Of a stretch of DNA of 64,000 nt, positions 1 to 7,861 are shown piece after piece. The stretch comes from Gimesia chilikensis (lineage in GTDB: Bacteria; Planctomycetota; Planctomycetia; Planctomycetales; Planctomycetaceae), in the NCBI RefSeq assembly GCF_007744075.1, contig NZ_CP036266.1, positions 1,513,001-1,577,000 of the forward strand, written 5' to 3'. A program made the translations under genes and the position numbers. The notes below the pieces were generated by a model. The model searched no databases. It was not told the origin of the DNA and saw only the letters and a list, made by a program, of their open reading frames with translations. Within the stretch, counting starts at the first letter, position 1. Every line of letters begins with the position of its first letter.

Positions 1-936
1 GCGGGTCTGGTCCTGTATGGCTTCGGCGATTTTCCCTTGCAGCAGGCGGGCTTCCCCACGCATTCCCAGTACAAAAGGCTGTTCAGGGGCGATCGAGAGG
101 GACTTGCTCAGGTCTGCTTCTGCAGTGTCGGGTTTGCCCCCTTCCAGGTAGGCGAAGCCGCGGTTGGTGATGGCGTGGTGATAGTTGGGGTCGAGCTGAA
201 TTGCCCGGGAGAAGTCATTGATTGCTTCCTGGAGCTTTCCCTGCTGCTGGTAGAACATCGCCCGGTTATTGTAGACCACGGGGGAATTGGGTTGTTTTTC
301 GATGACCTGATTGAAGCTGGCCAGTGCCTGATCGTTTTCACCTGCCAGGGCGTAAGCGTCGGGCAGCGCGAGCAGGGCGGCGAAATGGTTTGGTGAGAGT
401 TTGATGGTTTCTGAGAAGTCCTGTGCCGCTTCGCGGGGCTTGTTCAGAGGAAGATAAATCATGCCTCGCTGATAATGGAAGTTGGCGCGTTCCTCGGTGC
501 TCAGGTTGGGGCGAGCCAGGACCTGGTTGGCCACATTCAGTGCTGTCTCGGCATGGCTTTTCTTGTTTTCCATGACGGCCAGGTTCATCATGCCGTACAG
601 GTAGGGCAGGTAGTAATTGATGTTCTGGTTCTGGCTGTAGCGAATGGCTTCACGGGCATCACTGACACCTTCCCGGATCGTCTGGGTGTTTCCCTGTTCC
701 CGACCTGATTCCACGCGGGCGCTGGCACGCAGGTAGTAGGCCACATGGTCGTCAGGCTTCTGCTGCAGCACCTGTGAGGCGAGTTGGACGGACTTGTTGT
801 AGTCGCCCTGCTGCTGGGCCTGATCGGCCTGCATTTTCAGTTGAGCGAGTGGGTCGTTGGTGGTGGCGGTTGGTTGGGCTGCCGCGGCGAGGGGAAGCCC
901 CAGGCAGAGGATCAGTGCAGGCAGTAAGCGAGCCAT
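1..936 (-). CDS. Secreted TPR-repeat protein, C-terminus cut by window edge
   Basis: Reading the minus strand from an ATG at 936 gives 312 codons with no stop before the window edge, so the C-terminus is missing. The first 20 residues (MARLLPALILCLGLPLAAAA) are a signal peptide ending in an Ala-rich cleavage site. The rest is successive 34-residue helical pairs of TPR type, for example the unit with NRGFAYLEGGKPDTAEADLS. TPR arrays are protein-binding scaffolds; no catalytic domain is visible, so the partner is unknown. An AAGGA ribosome site lies about 10 bases upstream of the ATG. Export to the periplasm is inferred from the signal peptide. Confidence 0.85.
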   Translation of the reverse strand, partial: MARLLPALILCLGLPLAAAAQPTATTNDPLAQLKMQADQAQQQGDYNKSVQLASQVLQQKPDDHVAYYLRASARVESGREQGNTQTIREGVSDAREAIRYSQNQNINYYLPYLYGMMNLAVMENKKSHAETALNVANQVLARPNLSTEERANFHYQRGMIYLPLNKPREAAQDFSETIKLSPNHFAALLALPDAYALAGENDQALASFNQVIEKQPNSPVVYNNRAMFYQQQGKLQEAINDFSRAIQLDPNYHHAITNRGFAYLEGGKPDTAEADLSKSLSIAPEQPFVLGMRGEARLLQGKIAEAIQDQTR

Positions 937-1435
937 GGATGAGTTGTCCTTATTGAATTTCAGGCTTGATATTCAGATACTACAAACCCGGATCCGCAGA
1001 AAAAGGGTCGACGAATCCGGGAGTTCTCCTATGATACTATGATAGTTTGACGTTTTGATGGAGATCAATTTCCGGCCATCCCCGGGATTTCGGAAAAATG
1101 GACGTATGACGTCCCTGATCCAGGATTTGGAAATTGTATCTGTGTGGTCTGGCCGATTGAACACTGATTCGCTGACTTTCTGGTAAGCGGAAGCGCTGAA
1201 GTTAAGTCGTTGTGAAATAGTTGCCTGCGGTGCTTGACATCTGAACGCGCGAAGATTAATTTCTCAGAGTAGAGCATTAACCATGGTGCTCTATGCGCAA
1301 TGGTTTTGCATACTGATGTTCAGTAGGCATTGTGTTTGCAAGGGGTGACATGCCAGTTTGGCTGTTTGTTTCTTTGTGATGAATCGGCATTCGTAAACTC
1401 GAATGGAGTCCTCTCATATGTAGGCTGGTTGGAAC
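937..1435. other. Intergenic region between divergent genes, no gene seen
   Basis: This stretch separates the minus-strand TPR gene from the structured leader of nusA. Short open frames exist on both strands (for example 973-1164 and 1065-1277 on the minus strand) but have no ribosome sites or recognisable protein features. It should contain the promoters for both divergent transcripts; I cannot assign -35/-10 boxes with confidence. Confidence 0.5.
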
Positions 1436-1437
1436 TC

Positions 1438-1565
1438 GAGCATTTGCTCACCAATCCGATTGTCGCGTTTGCTGCATTGAAAAATGCCAATCGCGGCTAT
1501 GCCTGACTACCGTTTCTGCGGTGGTACGGGTAGTCATAAAGTGGGCATGTTCCCGCTTTTTTTTG
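1438..1565 (+). promoter_or_regulatory. Structured nusA leader ending in an intrinsic-terminator-like hairpin
   Basis: Four consecutive structures are visible. GAGC-ATTT-GCTC is at 1438-1449. An outer CGATTG/CAATCG stem (1457-1462 with 1488-1493) encloses a GCATT-GAAA-AATGC GNRA hairpin (1474-1487). A perfect 8-bp stem pairs TGACTACC (1504-1511) with GGTAGTCA (1529-1536). Last is AGTGGG (1540-1545) with CCCGCT (1552-1557), followed by eight T (1557-1564). The 1506-1512 strand can instead pair with CGGTGGT at 1519-1525, so the third stem has an alternative. The arrangement fits an attenuator ahead of nusA, similar in outline to the terminator-bearing leaders described before rimP-nusA operons in other bacteria. 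That functional reading is inference. Confidence 0.65.
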
Positions 1566-1585
1566 TTAATGGCCTGGCCATAAAC

Positions 1586-1692
1586 CAGTTGAGTCCTCAG
1601 GGCTCAGTTGATAACAGATAGAAATATGACCGACAGCGGTCTTGTTTGAGTAGTTTTCGAGTCAGTTGAATTATCAACTGTCGAATGAAGGA
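1586..1692 (+). promoter_or_regulatory. Ribosome-site-proximal repeat and hairpin element of nusA
   Basis: Three copies of CAGTTGA (1586-1592, 1605-1611, 1663-1669) precede one complement TCAACTG (1674-1680), which ends eight bases before the AAGGA ribosome site at 1688-1692. The second copy extends to a perfect 10-bp pairing, 1605-1614 with 1671-1680. Inside that are a perfect GACCG-ACAG-CGGTC hairpin (1628-1641) and, just before it, GAGTCC-TCA-GGGCTC (1591-1605). Mutually exclusive pairings beside the ribosome site suggest control of nusA translation. No known riboswitch class is recognised. Confidence 0.5.
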
Positions 1693-1700
1693 AACACATT

Positions 1701-3179
1701 ATGGACGGTAAGGAAGTTCTCCGAATTGTTGATGCGATTCAACGCGATAAGAGCATCGATAAAGAGATCGTGTTCAGCGGGATTGAGCAGGCGATCCTGT
1801 CAGCGGCCCGCCGACACTTTGGGGATGATCAGGAATTGACGGTCGACATCGATCGTGAATCAGGCGAGCCAACCGTCTATTGTAATCAGGAACAGCTGGC
1901 ACAGGACATCCTGGGAGAAATCCTGGGACGTGTGGCAGCCCAGACGGCTAAGCAGGTGATGATTCAGAAGATCCGTGAAGCAGAACGCGATACGGTATTT
2001 GATGAATACATGGAGATGCAGTACCAGTCCGTTTCCGGGACAGTGTCCCGGGTGGAAGGTGGCGCGGTACTGATTAACCTGGGGAAAATCGAAGGTATTC
2101 TGCCGCGTGGCGAGCAGATTCCCGGCGAATCATTCCGTGTAAATGACCGTGTGCGGGCGATCGTTCTGGATGTCCGTAAGGCGGGCAGCCGGGTGAAAGT
2201 GATTCTTTCGCGAACTCATCCTGACATGGTGCGTCGTCTGTTTGAACTGGAAATTCCGGAAGTGGCCGATCGGATTATTGATGTTCGGTCGCTGGCACGC
2301 GAAGCGGGTTATCGCTCGAAGGTCGCCGTCTCCTGTATCGACAGCAGCATTGACTGTGTCGGTGCTTGTGTGGGGATGCGTGGTGCCCGGATTAAAAATA
2401 TTGTTGATGAACTGGCGGGCGAACGAATTGATATCGTCCGCTGGAACGATTCGCTGCAGGTACTGGTGCCTAATTCACTGCAACCTGCAGAGGTAGAAGA
2501 TGTGATCCTCTGTCCGATGCTGGGCCGGGTGATCGTGCTGGTGCGAGATGATCAGTTGCCTCTGGCTATTGGCCGCAAGGGGCAAAATGTGCGTCTGGCA
2601 TCGAAGCTGGTTGGCTGGGACATTGAAGTCATGACTCAGACCGAACTGGACGAGCAGCTTGATAAAACCGTGGAAGCCTTTTCCTCGATTCCGGGAGTCT
2701 CTGAAGAGCTGGCTGAAAGCCTGGTCTCTCAGGGCTTCTTCAGTTACTACGATCTGTCAGTGATTGAGCCGGATCAGCTGGCCGAACTGGGCGGTCTGAC
2801 CGCCGAGCAGTGCGAGCAGATTGTCGAGGTTGCCGATCGTGAAAGCGAGCGGGTGGAAGCGGAAGAAGAAGCAATGAAACACGCGCAGCAGAATCAGCCG
2901 GCGGCAAAGGCACCGGCTGCACCTGCTCCGGGACTGTCCGATGTGGCAGCTACCTCGGAGTCGGAAGAAGCAGCTGCGCCTGTTGTTGAAGAGAGTGCAG
3001 CAGAGACTGAAACTGCTGAGTCTGAAGAAACTGCAACCGAGTCGGAACCAGTAGAGGAGCCGTCGGTTGCAGAAACTCAGACAGAAGAAACGACCGATTC
3101 TGAAGATGTGTCGAGTTCCACGGAAGAGCCTTTGCAGGTGGAAAGCGAAGCGGAAGAGTCGACAGAAAAGCAGGAATAA
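1701..3179 (+). CDS. nusA: Transcription termination/antitermination factor NusA
   Basis: The 492-residue product has NusA architecture: N-terminal RNA-polymerase-binding domain (about 1-105), S1 domain (about 108-175), KH1 with [16 protein letters not shown] (about 205-265), KH2 with [15 protein letters not shown] (about 275-330), then a helix-hairpin-helix module ([17 protein letters not shown], about 345-395). The last 90 residues are a Glu/Ala/Ser-rich acidic tail. NusA binds RNA polymerase and nascent RNA and modulates pausing and termination. The ATG follows AAGGA by eight bases. It heads a cluster with infB and rbfA, the common bacterial order, but no rimP precedes it here. The elaborate leader suggests control at the RNA level. 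Confidence 0.97.
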   Translation: MDGKEVLRIVDAIQRDKSIDKEIVFSGIEQAILSAARRHFGDDQELTVDIDRESGEPTVYCNQEQLAQDILGEILGRVAAQTAKQVMIQKIREAERDTVFDEYMEMQYQSVSGTVSRVEGGAVLINLGKIEGILPRGEQIPGESFRVNDRVRAIVLDVRKAGSRVKVILSRTHPDMVRRLFELEIPEVADRIIDVRSLAREAGYRSKVAVSCIDSSIDCVGACVGMRGARIKNIVDELAGERIDIVRWNDSLQVLVPNSLQPAEVEDVILCPMLGRVIVLVRDDQLPLAIGRKGQNVRLASKLVGWDIEVMTQTELDEQLDKTVEAFSSIPGVSEELAESLVSQGFFSYYDLSVIEPDQLAELGGLTAEQCEQIVEVADRESERVEAEEEAMKHAQQNQPAAKAPAAPAPGLSDVAATSESEEAAAPVVEESAAETETAESEETATESEPVEEPSVAETQTEETTDSEDVSSSTEEPLQVESEAEESTEKQE

Positions 3180-3288
3180 ATCGTTTTATTACGAGTAAGT
3201 GTCAAGAGGCGCATGCCTCAACTGGCAGGGTGCCGGGGCTGAGAAAGCCTGCAGGCAAGTTGCCGATTTGTTCACGGGAGAAGGGCTG

Positions 3289-6063
3289 TTGAAGATTCGT
3301 ATTTTTGCTCTTGCAAAAGAGTTGGGAATGGACAGCAAGGTGCTGATCGATGAATGTAACAAGGCGGGGGTGAAGCTCAAAAACTCCGCTTTGGCCAGCA
3401 TCACGCCCGAGGAGCGCGATATCGTGATTGATTACCTCCAGAAGCAGGATCAGCCTGCTGAAGGAGCCAGTGATCAGACCGAACAGGCTGCGATGGCCCC
3501 CCAAAGGGAGCCTCAGAAGATGCGGACGATCAAAGCGATGACCTCGCGTCCTCAGCCATCCCGATCCTCTCAGAAAGCACGCACCGAAGAAGAGAAGCCG
3601 GAACTAGAAGAGGAAGTGTCTTCCGCTGATGTTGAGCAGACGGAAGACGCGACTGAAGCAGCAGTTGCTGAGCAGGCTGCTTCGGAAACAGATATTCCTT
3701 CTCAAGAGGTTTCAGAGCCTGTAGCTACCGAAGAACAGGTGGAAGAAGCTCCGAAATCCAAAGACGAAACTAAACCTGAAACCGATCAGGGAATGAGCCG
3801 TGATGATTATGTTCCGGCAGGGGGCGCGCCGACCTCCAGTATCCGCGAGATGAAACCGATTGGTTCTCCGCGGTCTTCCAAACCCCAGTCCAAATCGAAG
3901 AAAAATACTGCATTACCTTCCGTTGCTGCTCCACCGGCCTACAAACAGCCCGTGATTCCCAAGCAGAAGAAAAAAGAAGAGAAGGCGCAGAAGCCTGAGG
4001 TGCGTTTGACAGCAGATATCCTGGAACAAAAAAGTCCTCTGGCAGCACATCTGGCTCAGCATTCAGAGCAGAAGAAACGCGACAAAGATCGCGACGTGCA
4101 GGACGATGATTCGAAACAGCGTCGGGGCAGCCTGAGCCTGGTTGAGGCTCGAAAACAGCGTCGCGAGCAGCGTAAAGAAGGTCGCAGAGGTTTTAATACC
4201 GAAGGTGGCGAACAGCAGGACGTCGTCGGTCGTCGGCCTCGCCGGTCCAGGCGTAAGCATGATTCTTCCAATATCGTTCACAAGACAGAGGCTGAAGTGG
4301 AACTGCCAATGACAGTGCGGAGTCTCTCGGAAGCGATGGGACGTCCGGCAAAAACAATCATGTCGATCATGTTCAAAGAATTCGGTGAGATGGTCACCAT
4401 CAATCAGATAATCGAAGAGGACACTGCTCTGGCCGTCGCCATGGAACTGGGCGTGGATCTGACATTCAAGAAGCAGAAAGGTGCTCTGGAACTGGTTGAG
4501 GAGATCGTGGAGCAGGAAGATGCTGCCGAAGATCTCGTCACACGTCCTCCGATCATCACCGTACTCGGTCACGTGGACCATGGTAAGACGACTCTGGTTG
4601 ATACCTTGCGTAATTCCAAGGTTGTGGAAGGTGAAGCCGGTGGGATTACCCAGCACATCGCCGCTTACCAGGTTGAATATAATGGCCATAAACTGACGTT
4701 TGTTGATACTCCTGGTCACGCGGCATTCAGTGAAATGCGATCCCGTGGGGCTAACGTAACCGATATGGTTGTCCTGGTTGTTGCTGCAGACGACGGTGTG
4801 ATGCCTCAGACTGCAGAAAGTATCAGTCATGTGAAAGCCTCGGAAGTTCCGATGGTCGTGGCGATGAATAAAATCGACCTGCCTGACATTAACGAACAGA
4901 AAGTGCTGCAGGAACTGACAGCACAGAATGTATTGCCCGCAGAGTGGGGTGGTGAAACAGAAGTCGTGCGTGTTTCCGCACTCAAGGGGACCGGCCTGGA
5001 TAACCTGCTCGAAACCCTGCTATTGACCGCTGAACTGCATGAACTCAAAGCCAATCCCAATCGACCGGCTGTCGGGGTCTGTCTGGAAGGTTTCCGCGAC
5101 GAAGGTCGTGGTTCAGTCGCCTGGTTGATCGTTCAGAAGGGTACCCTGCGGATCGGCGATGCCGTGATCTGCGGTAAATCCTATGGTTATATCCGTGCGA
5201 TGTATGATGACCAGGATCAGCAGATTGAAGAGGCTCCACCATCCACTCCAATCAAGGTGACAGGTCTGGATTCAGTGCCTGGTGCTGGTGACCACTTTGT
5301 GGTTGTGGGCGATATCGAACAGGCCCGTGAACTGGCTGAAGAGCGTCGCCACGAAGGTCGAACCGATGTTCTGTCGCGTCATAGCGGTGGACCTCGAACG
5401 CTGGATGACATTCTGGGGTCGGCCCGTGAAGGTGCGATCCAGGATCTGCCGCTGATTATCAAAGCAGATACGCCTGGTTCACTGGAAGCAATTCGCAGCG
5501 AAATCAACAAGTTTGAGCATCCGGAAGTCCGGGTGAAAATCCTGCACGAAGGTATTGGCGGTGTGAACGAGAGTGATGTCTATCTCGCAACCGCTTCCAA
5601 TGCGATTATCATCGCCTTCCATGTGGTTGCTGAAGACCGGGCGATGAGCCTGGCAACTCAGGAAGATGTCGAGATCCGTCGCTACAGCATCATCTATGAA
5701 GTTGTGGATGATATCCGGGCTGCACTGGAAGGCCTGCTGCGACCTGAACTGGTGCAGGAACAGACGGGGCGGGCACTCGTACTGCAGACATTCTCGATCA
5801 GCCGCTTTGGAAAGATCGCCGGTTGCCGGATTCTCAATGGAACCATCAACCGCAATGACCGGGTGCATTTGATCCGGGATCAGAAAATTCTGAATCAGTA
5901 TCCGATTGCGTCGCTGAAGCGTGAGAAAGATGATGTCAAGGAGGTTCGGGAAGGCATGGAGTGCGGTATTCTCTTGTCCGGTTTCAATGACATTAAAGAG
6001 GGAGACCTGCTGGAAGCATTCCGGATTAACGAAGTCAAACGAACTCTGGATTCGAGCTCATAA
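3289..6063 (+). CDS. infB: Translation initiation factor IF-2
   Basis: IF-2 is the GTPase that places initiator tRNA on the 30S subunit. The protein starts with the IF2_N domain ([17 protein letters not shown]), then has about 330 low-complexity charged residues, a second IF2_N-like segment, and the GTPase core: GHVDHGKTT near residue 426, DTPGHAAF near 472, NKID near 526, SALKG after it. The elongation-factor-like and C-terminal IF-2 domains follow. I chose TTG at 3289 because GGGAG lies eight bases upstream and the product then begins exactly at the conserved domain. An in-frame ATG at 3199 would add 30 residues without family similarity. Product about 924 residues, within the long-linker IF-2 range. 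Confidence 0.95.
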   Translation: MKIRIFALAKELGMDSKVLIDECNKAGVKLKNSALASITPEERDIVIDYLQKQDQPAEGASDQTEQAAMAPQREPQKMRTIKAMTSRPQPSRSSQKARTEEEKPELEEEVSSADVEQTEDATEAAVAEQAASETDIPSQEVSEPVATEEQVEEAPKSKDETKPETDQGMSRDDYVPAGGAPTSSIREMKPIGSPRSSKPQSKSKKNTALPSVAAPPAYKQPVIPKQKKKEEKAQKPEVRLTADILEQKSPLAAHLAQHSEQKKRDKDRDVQDDDSKQRRGSLSLVEARKQRREQRKEGRRGFNTEGGEQQDVVGRRPRRSRRKHDSSNIVHKTEAEVELPMTVRSLSEAMGRPAKTIMSIMFKEFGEMVTINQIIEEDTALAVAMELGVDLTFKKQKGALELVEEIVEQEDAAEDLVTRPPIITVLGHVDHGKTTLVDTLRNSKVVEGEAGGITQHIAAYQVEYNGHKLTFVDTPGHAAFSEMRSRGANVTDMVVLVVAADDGVMPQTAESISHVKASEVPMVVAMNKIDLPDINEQKVLQELTAQNVLPAEWGGETEVVRVSALKGTGLDNLLETLLLTAELHELKANPNRPAVGVCLEGFRDEGRGSVAWLIVQKGTLRIGDAVICGKSYGYIRAMYDDQDQQIEEAPPSTPIKVTGLDSVPGAGDHFVVVGDIEQARELAEERRHEGRTDVLSRHSGGPRTLDDILGSAREGAIQDLPLIIKADTPGSLEAIRSEINKFEHPEVRVKILHEGIGGVNESDVYLATASNAIIIAFHVVAEDRAMSLATQEDVEIRRYSIIYEVVDDIRAALEGLLRPELVQEQTGRALVLQTFSISRFGKIAGCRILNGTINRNDRVHLIRDQKILNQYPIASLKREKDDVKEVREGMECGILLSGFNDIKEGDLLEAFRINEVKRTLDSSS

Positions 6064-6101
6064 GCAGCTGCGATCAGACAGGGAATGCAGGCGAGAACTG
6101 A

Positions 6102-6521
6102 ATGACATCACGTCGACTAGCAAAAATCGCTCAGGCGATAAAAGAAACGGTAAGTACAACGGTCCTGTTTCAGCTGCGCGATCCTCGGATCAGCAATGTG
6201 ACAGTATTACACGTTGAAGTTGCACCTGATGTGCAGTCAGCCAAGGTCTATATTTCGATCATGGGAGATGAGCGGACAAAAGCACTCTGTATGCATGGAC
6301 TGGAGTCGGCCCGCGGGTTCATCCAGTCCAAAATTGCAGATCGCATTCAGACCCGCTACACGCCGGTGATCAAGTTTGTCCAGGACACTGCCGTCAAAGA
6401 TACCATGGATACGCTTCGTATTCTGGATGAGTTACAACACGAGAGAGAACAGGAAGAGGCCACACAGCATCTTTCTTCTGAAGAAGATGGTCCTCTTGAA
6501 GAGGCGCCACCGGAAGATTGA
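6102..6521 (+). CDS. rbfA: 30S ribosome-binding factor A
   Basis: The 139-residue product matches RbfA: it opens with SRRLAKIAQAIKETVS, has the core VTVLHVEVAPDVQSAKVYIS, and includes a KH-like fold ending around TPVIKFVQDTAVKDT. RbfA binds 16S rRNA helix 1 during late 30S maturation. The final 35 residues are Glu-rich (QEEATQHLSSEEDG) and outside the fold. It follows infB by 38 bases on the same strand, so co-transcription with nusA-infB is likely. Confidence 0.93.
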   Translation: MTSRRLAKIAQAIKETVSTTVLFQLRDPRISNVTVLHVEVAPDVQSAKVYISIMGDERTKALCMHGLESARGFIQSKIADRIQTRYTPVIKFVQDTAVKDTMDTLRILDELQHEREQEEATQHLSSEEDGPLEEAPPED

Positions 6522-6604
6522 GGGACAGCGTTGATGTGAGTAAGCACAGACGCTGTTTTCATATTCATTCCTTTTGAAATAACTCAAATATTACGCAGAC
6601 AGAT

Positions 6605-7525
6605 ATGGTTGCTAAAAAAATATCGACGTCGGATAAACAGGCGATTTGCAAAAAGTTGATGACGCTCCTGAAGAAGCGGTATTCAGCAACATTACCCAAA
6701 TACGACCGTCCTGTCCTGGAAACGATCCTGCACGGCATCTGTCTTGAGAATACAACGAACGAGCTGGCAGATCAGGTGCTGGAAGATCTGCTCGACGGGT
6801 TCCATGATCTGAACGAGATTCGGGTCAGCACCATTTCCGAACTGGAACCGGTCTTTGCTTCTGTGGGTGATGCGGAGTGGCGTTCGTATCGAATCCGCTC
6901 GGTACTGCAGTATGTCTTCGATAAGGAATTCTGTTTTGACCTGGAAGGGATGCGTAAGAAGACCCTGGAACAGGCTCAGAAACAGTTGACCCGCATGAAG
7001 GCTCTGACGCCATTTGTGCTGAATCATACGTTACAGGTGGTGCTGGGCAGTCACCTGGTCCCGGCAGATGAGAAGATCCTGAATGCCAGCAAATGGCTGG
7101 GCCTGCTGCCTGCGGATGAGAGTATTGAGACTGCCAGTGACAGCCTGAAATCAACCGCGCGGAAATCGGATGCTCCTCTGTTGAGTCACCTGCTGCGTTG
7201 TCTGGCCACCGATGAAGAACTGCAGGCTGATTTTAATCTGGATAAGAATCCGCTGCCCGAGGATGGCGTGGATCTGATGGATGCTCCCAGTCGGCTGGAA
7301 GATCTGTTTGCCAATCCGCTGTCGAAGCAGAAAAAGAAGACAGTGAAGAAAAAGAAGGCTGCTGTCAAAGGCAAGAAGGCGGTCACCAAAGTCAAAAAGA
7401 AGGTTCCAGCCAAAAAGACCAAGTCAGTTAAAAAGGCTGTGAAGAAAACGGCTGCCAAGACCTCAGCGACAAAAAAGACCACCAAAAAGAAGGTGCCGAA
7501 GAAGTCTTCGTCGACTAAAAAATAG
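6605..7525 (+). CDS. Degenerate endonuclease-III-like protein with histone-H1-like tail
   Basis: Residues 1-190 look like an all-helical HhH-GPD (endonuclease III) fold. The segment LTPFVLNHTLQVVL sits where the helix-hairpin-helix LPGVGRKTANVVL normally lies, followed by VPADEKILNASKWLGL in place of the catalytic-Asp helix. In this alignment the catalytic Lys is replaced by His, the glycine-rich hairpin is lost, and no four-Cys iron-sulphur cluster follows. The Asp appears retained. From about residue 240 the protein is Lys/Ala/Thr/Val-rich with KKK, AVK and TKK repeats, like eukaryotic H1 or bacterial Hc1 tails, so tight DNA binding is likely. Enzymatic activity is doubtful. It lies 83 bases after rbfA. 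Confidence 0.7.
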   Translation: MVAKKISTSDKQAICKKLMTLLKKRYSATLPKYDRPVLETILHGICLENTTNELADQVLEDLLDGFHDLNEIRVSTISELEPVFASVGDAEWRSYRIRSVLQYVFDKEFCFDLEGMRKKTLEQAQKQLTRMKALTPFVLNHTLQVVLGSHLVPADEKILNASKWLGLLPADESIETASDSLKSTARKSDAPLLSHLLRCLATDEELQADFNLDKNPLPEDGVDLMDAPSRLEDLFANPLSKQKKKTVKKKKAAVKGKKAVTKVKKKVPAKKTKSVKKAVKKTAAKTSATKKTTKKKVPKKSSSTKK

Positions 7526-7861
7526 AGCTGCTTTACTCTGACGCTTTTGAGTTTCTGCTGTTTTGTACCGCTACCGCTTCCCCTCTTCACATGGACGGTA
7601 TGCGTATTCTTTTAGAGTCCCAGCTGAAAAAACGGGATTCCGGCAAAAGCAGGCTTGGAGAAGATAGTGAAAACGCGTTACAATGGATGCACGCATTGAT
7701 TGTATCTGCTGATGCTGTCACTGTTTTCCACAGCCCGAATCAGGGCTGTCTGTGGCGTTTCCTGTAGCTGATCCGCTCGGGCTGACTGATGTCCGACGAA
7801 TACCGGTTGGGGAATGCACTCGAGAGTAAATGAAATCTCTGTTTTTAATGGAGTTCAAATT
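7526..7861. other. Intergenic region with one hairpin
   Basis: No gene is seen. A perfect 7-bp hairpin ACAGCCC-GAATCA-GGGCTGT spans 7730-7749; its first arm overlaps an alternative pairing of CCACAG (7728-7733) with CTGTGG (7750-7755). There is no U-tract, so it is not a convincing intrinsic terminator. It may end the upstream transcript or lie in the leader of the TPR gene. Confidence 0.4.

Noticed and set aside
4063-4830. 255-codon open frame on the minus strand
   Set aside because: Antisense to the infB G-domain region; product is unstructured and His/Cys-rich by chance.
7743-7760. Hairpin after the H1-tail gene as an intrinsic terminator
   Set aside because: No U-tract follows the stem.
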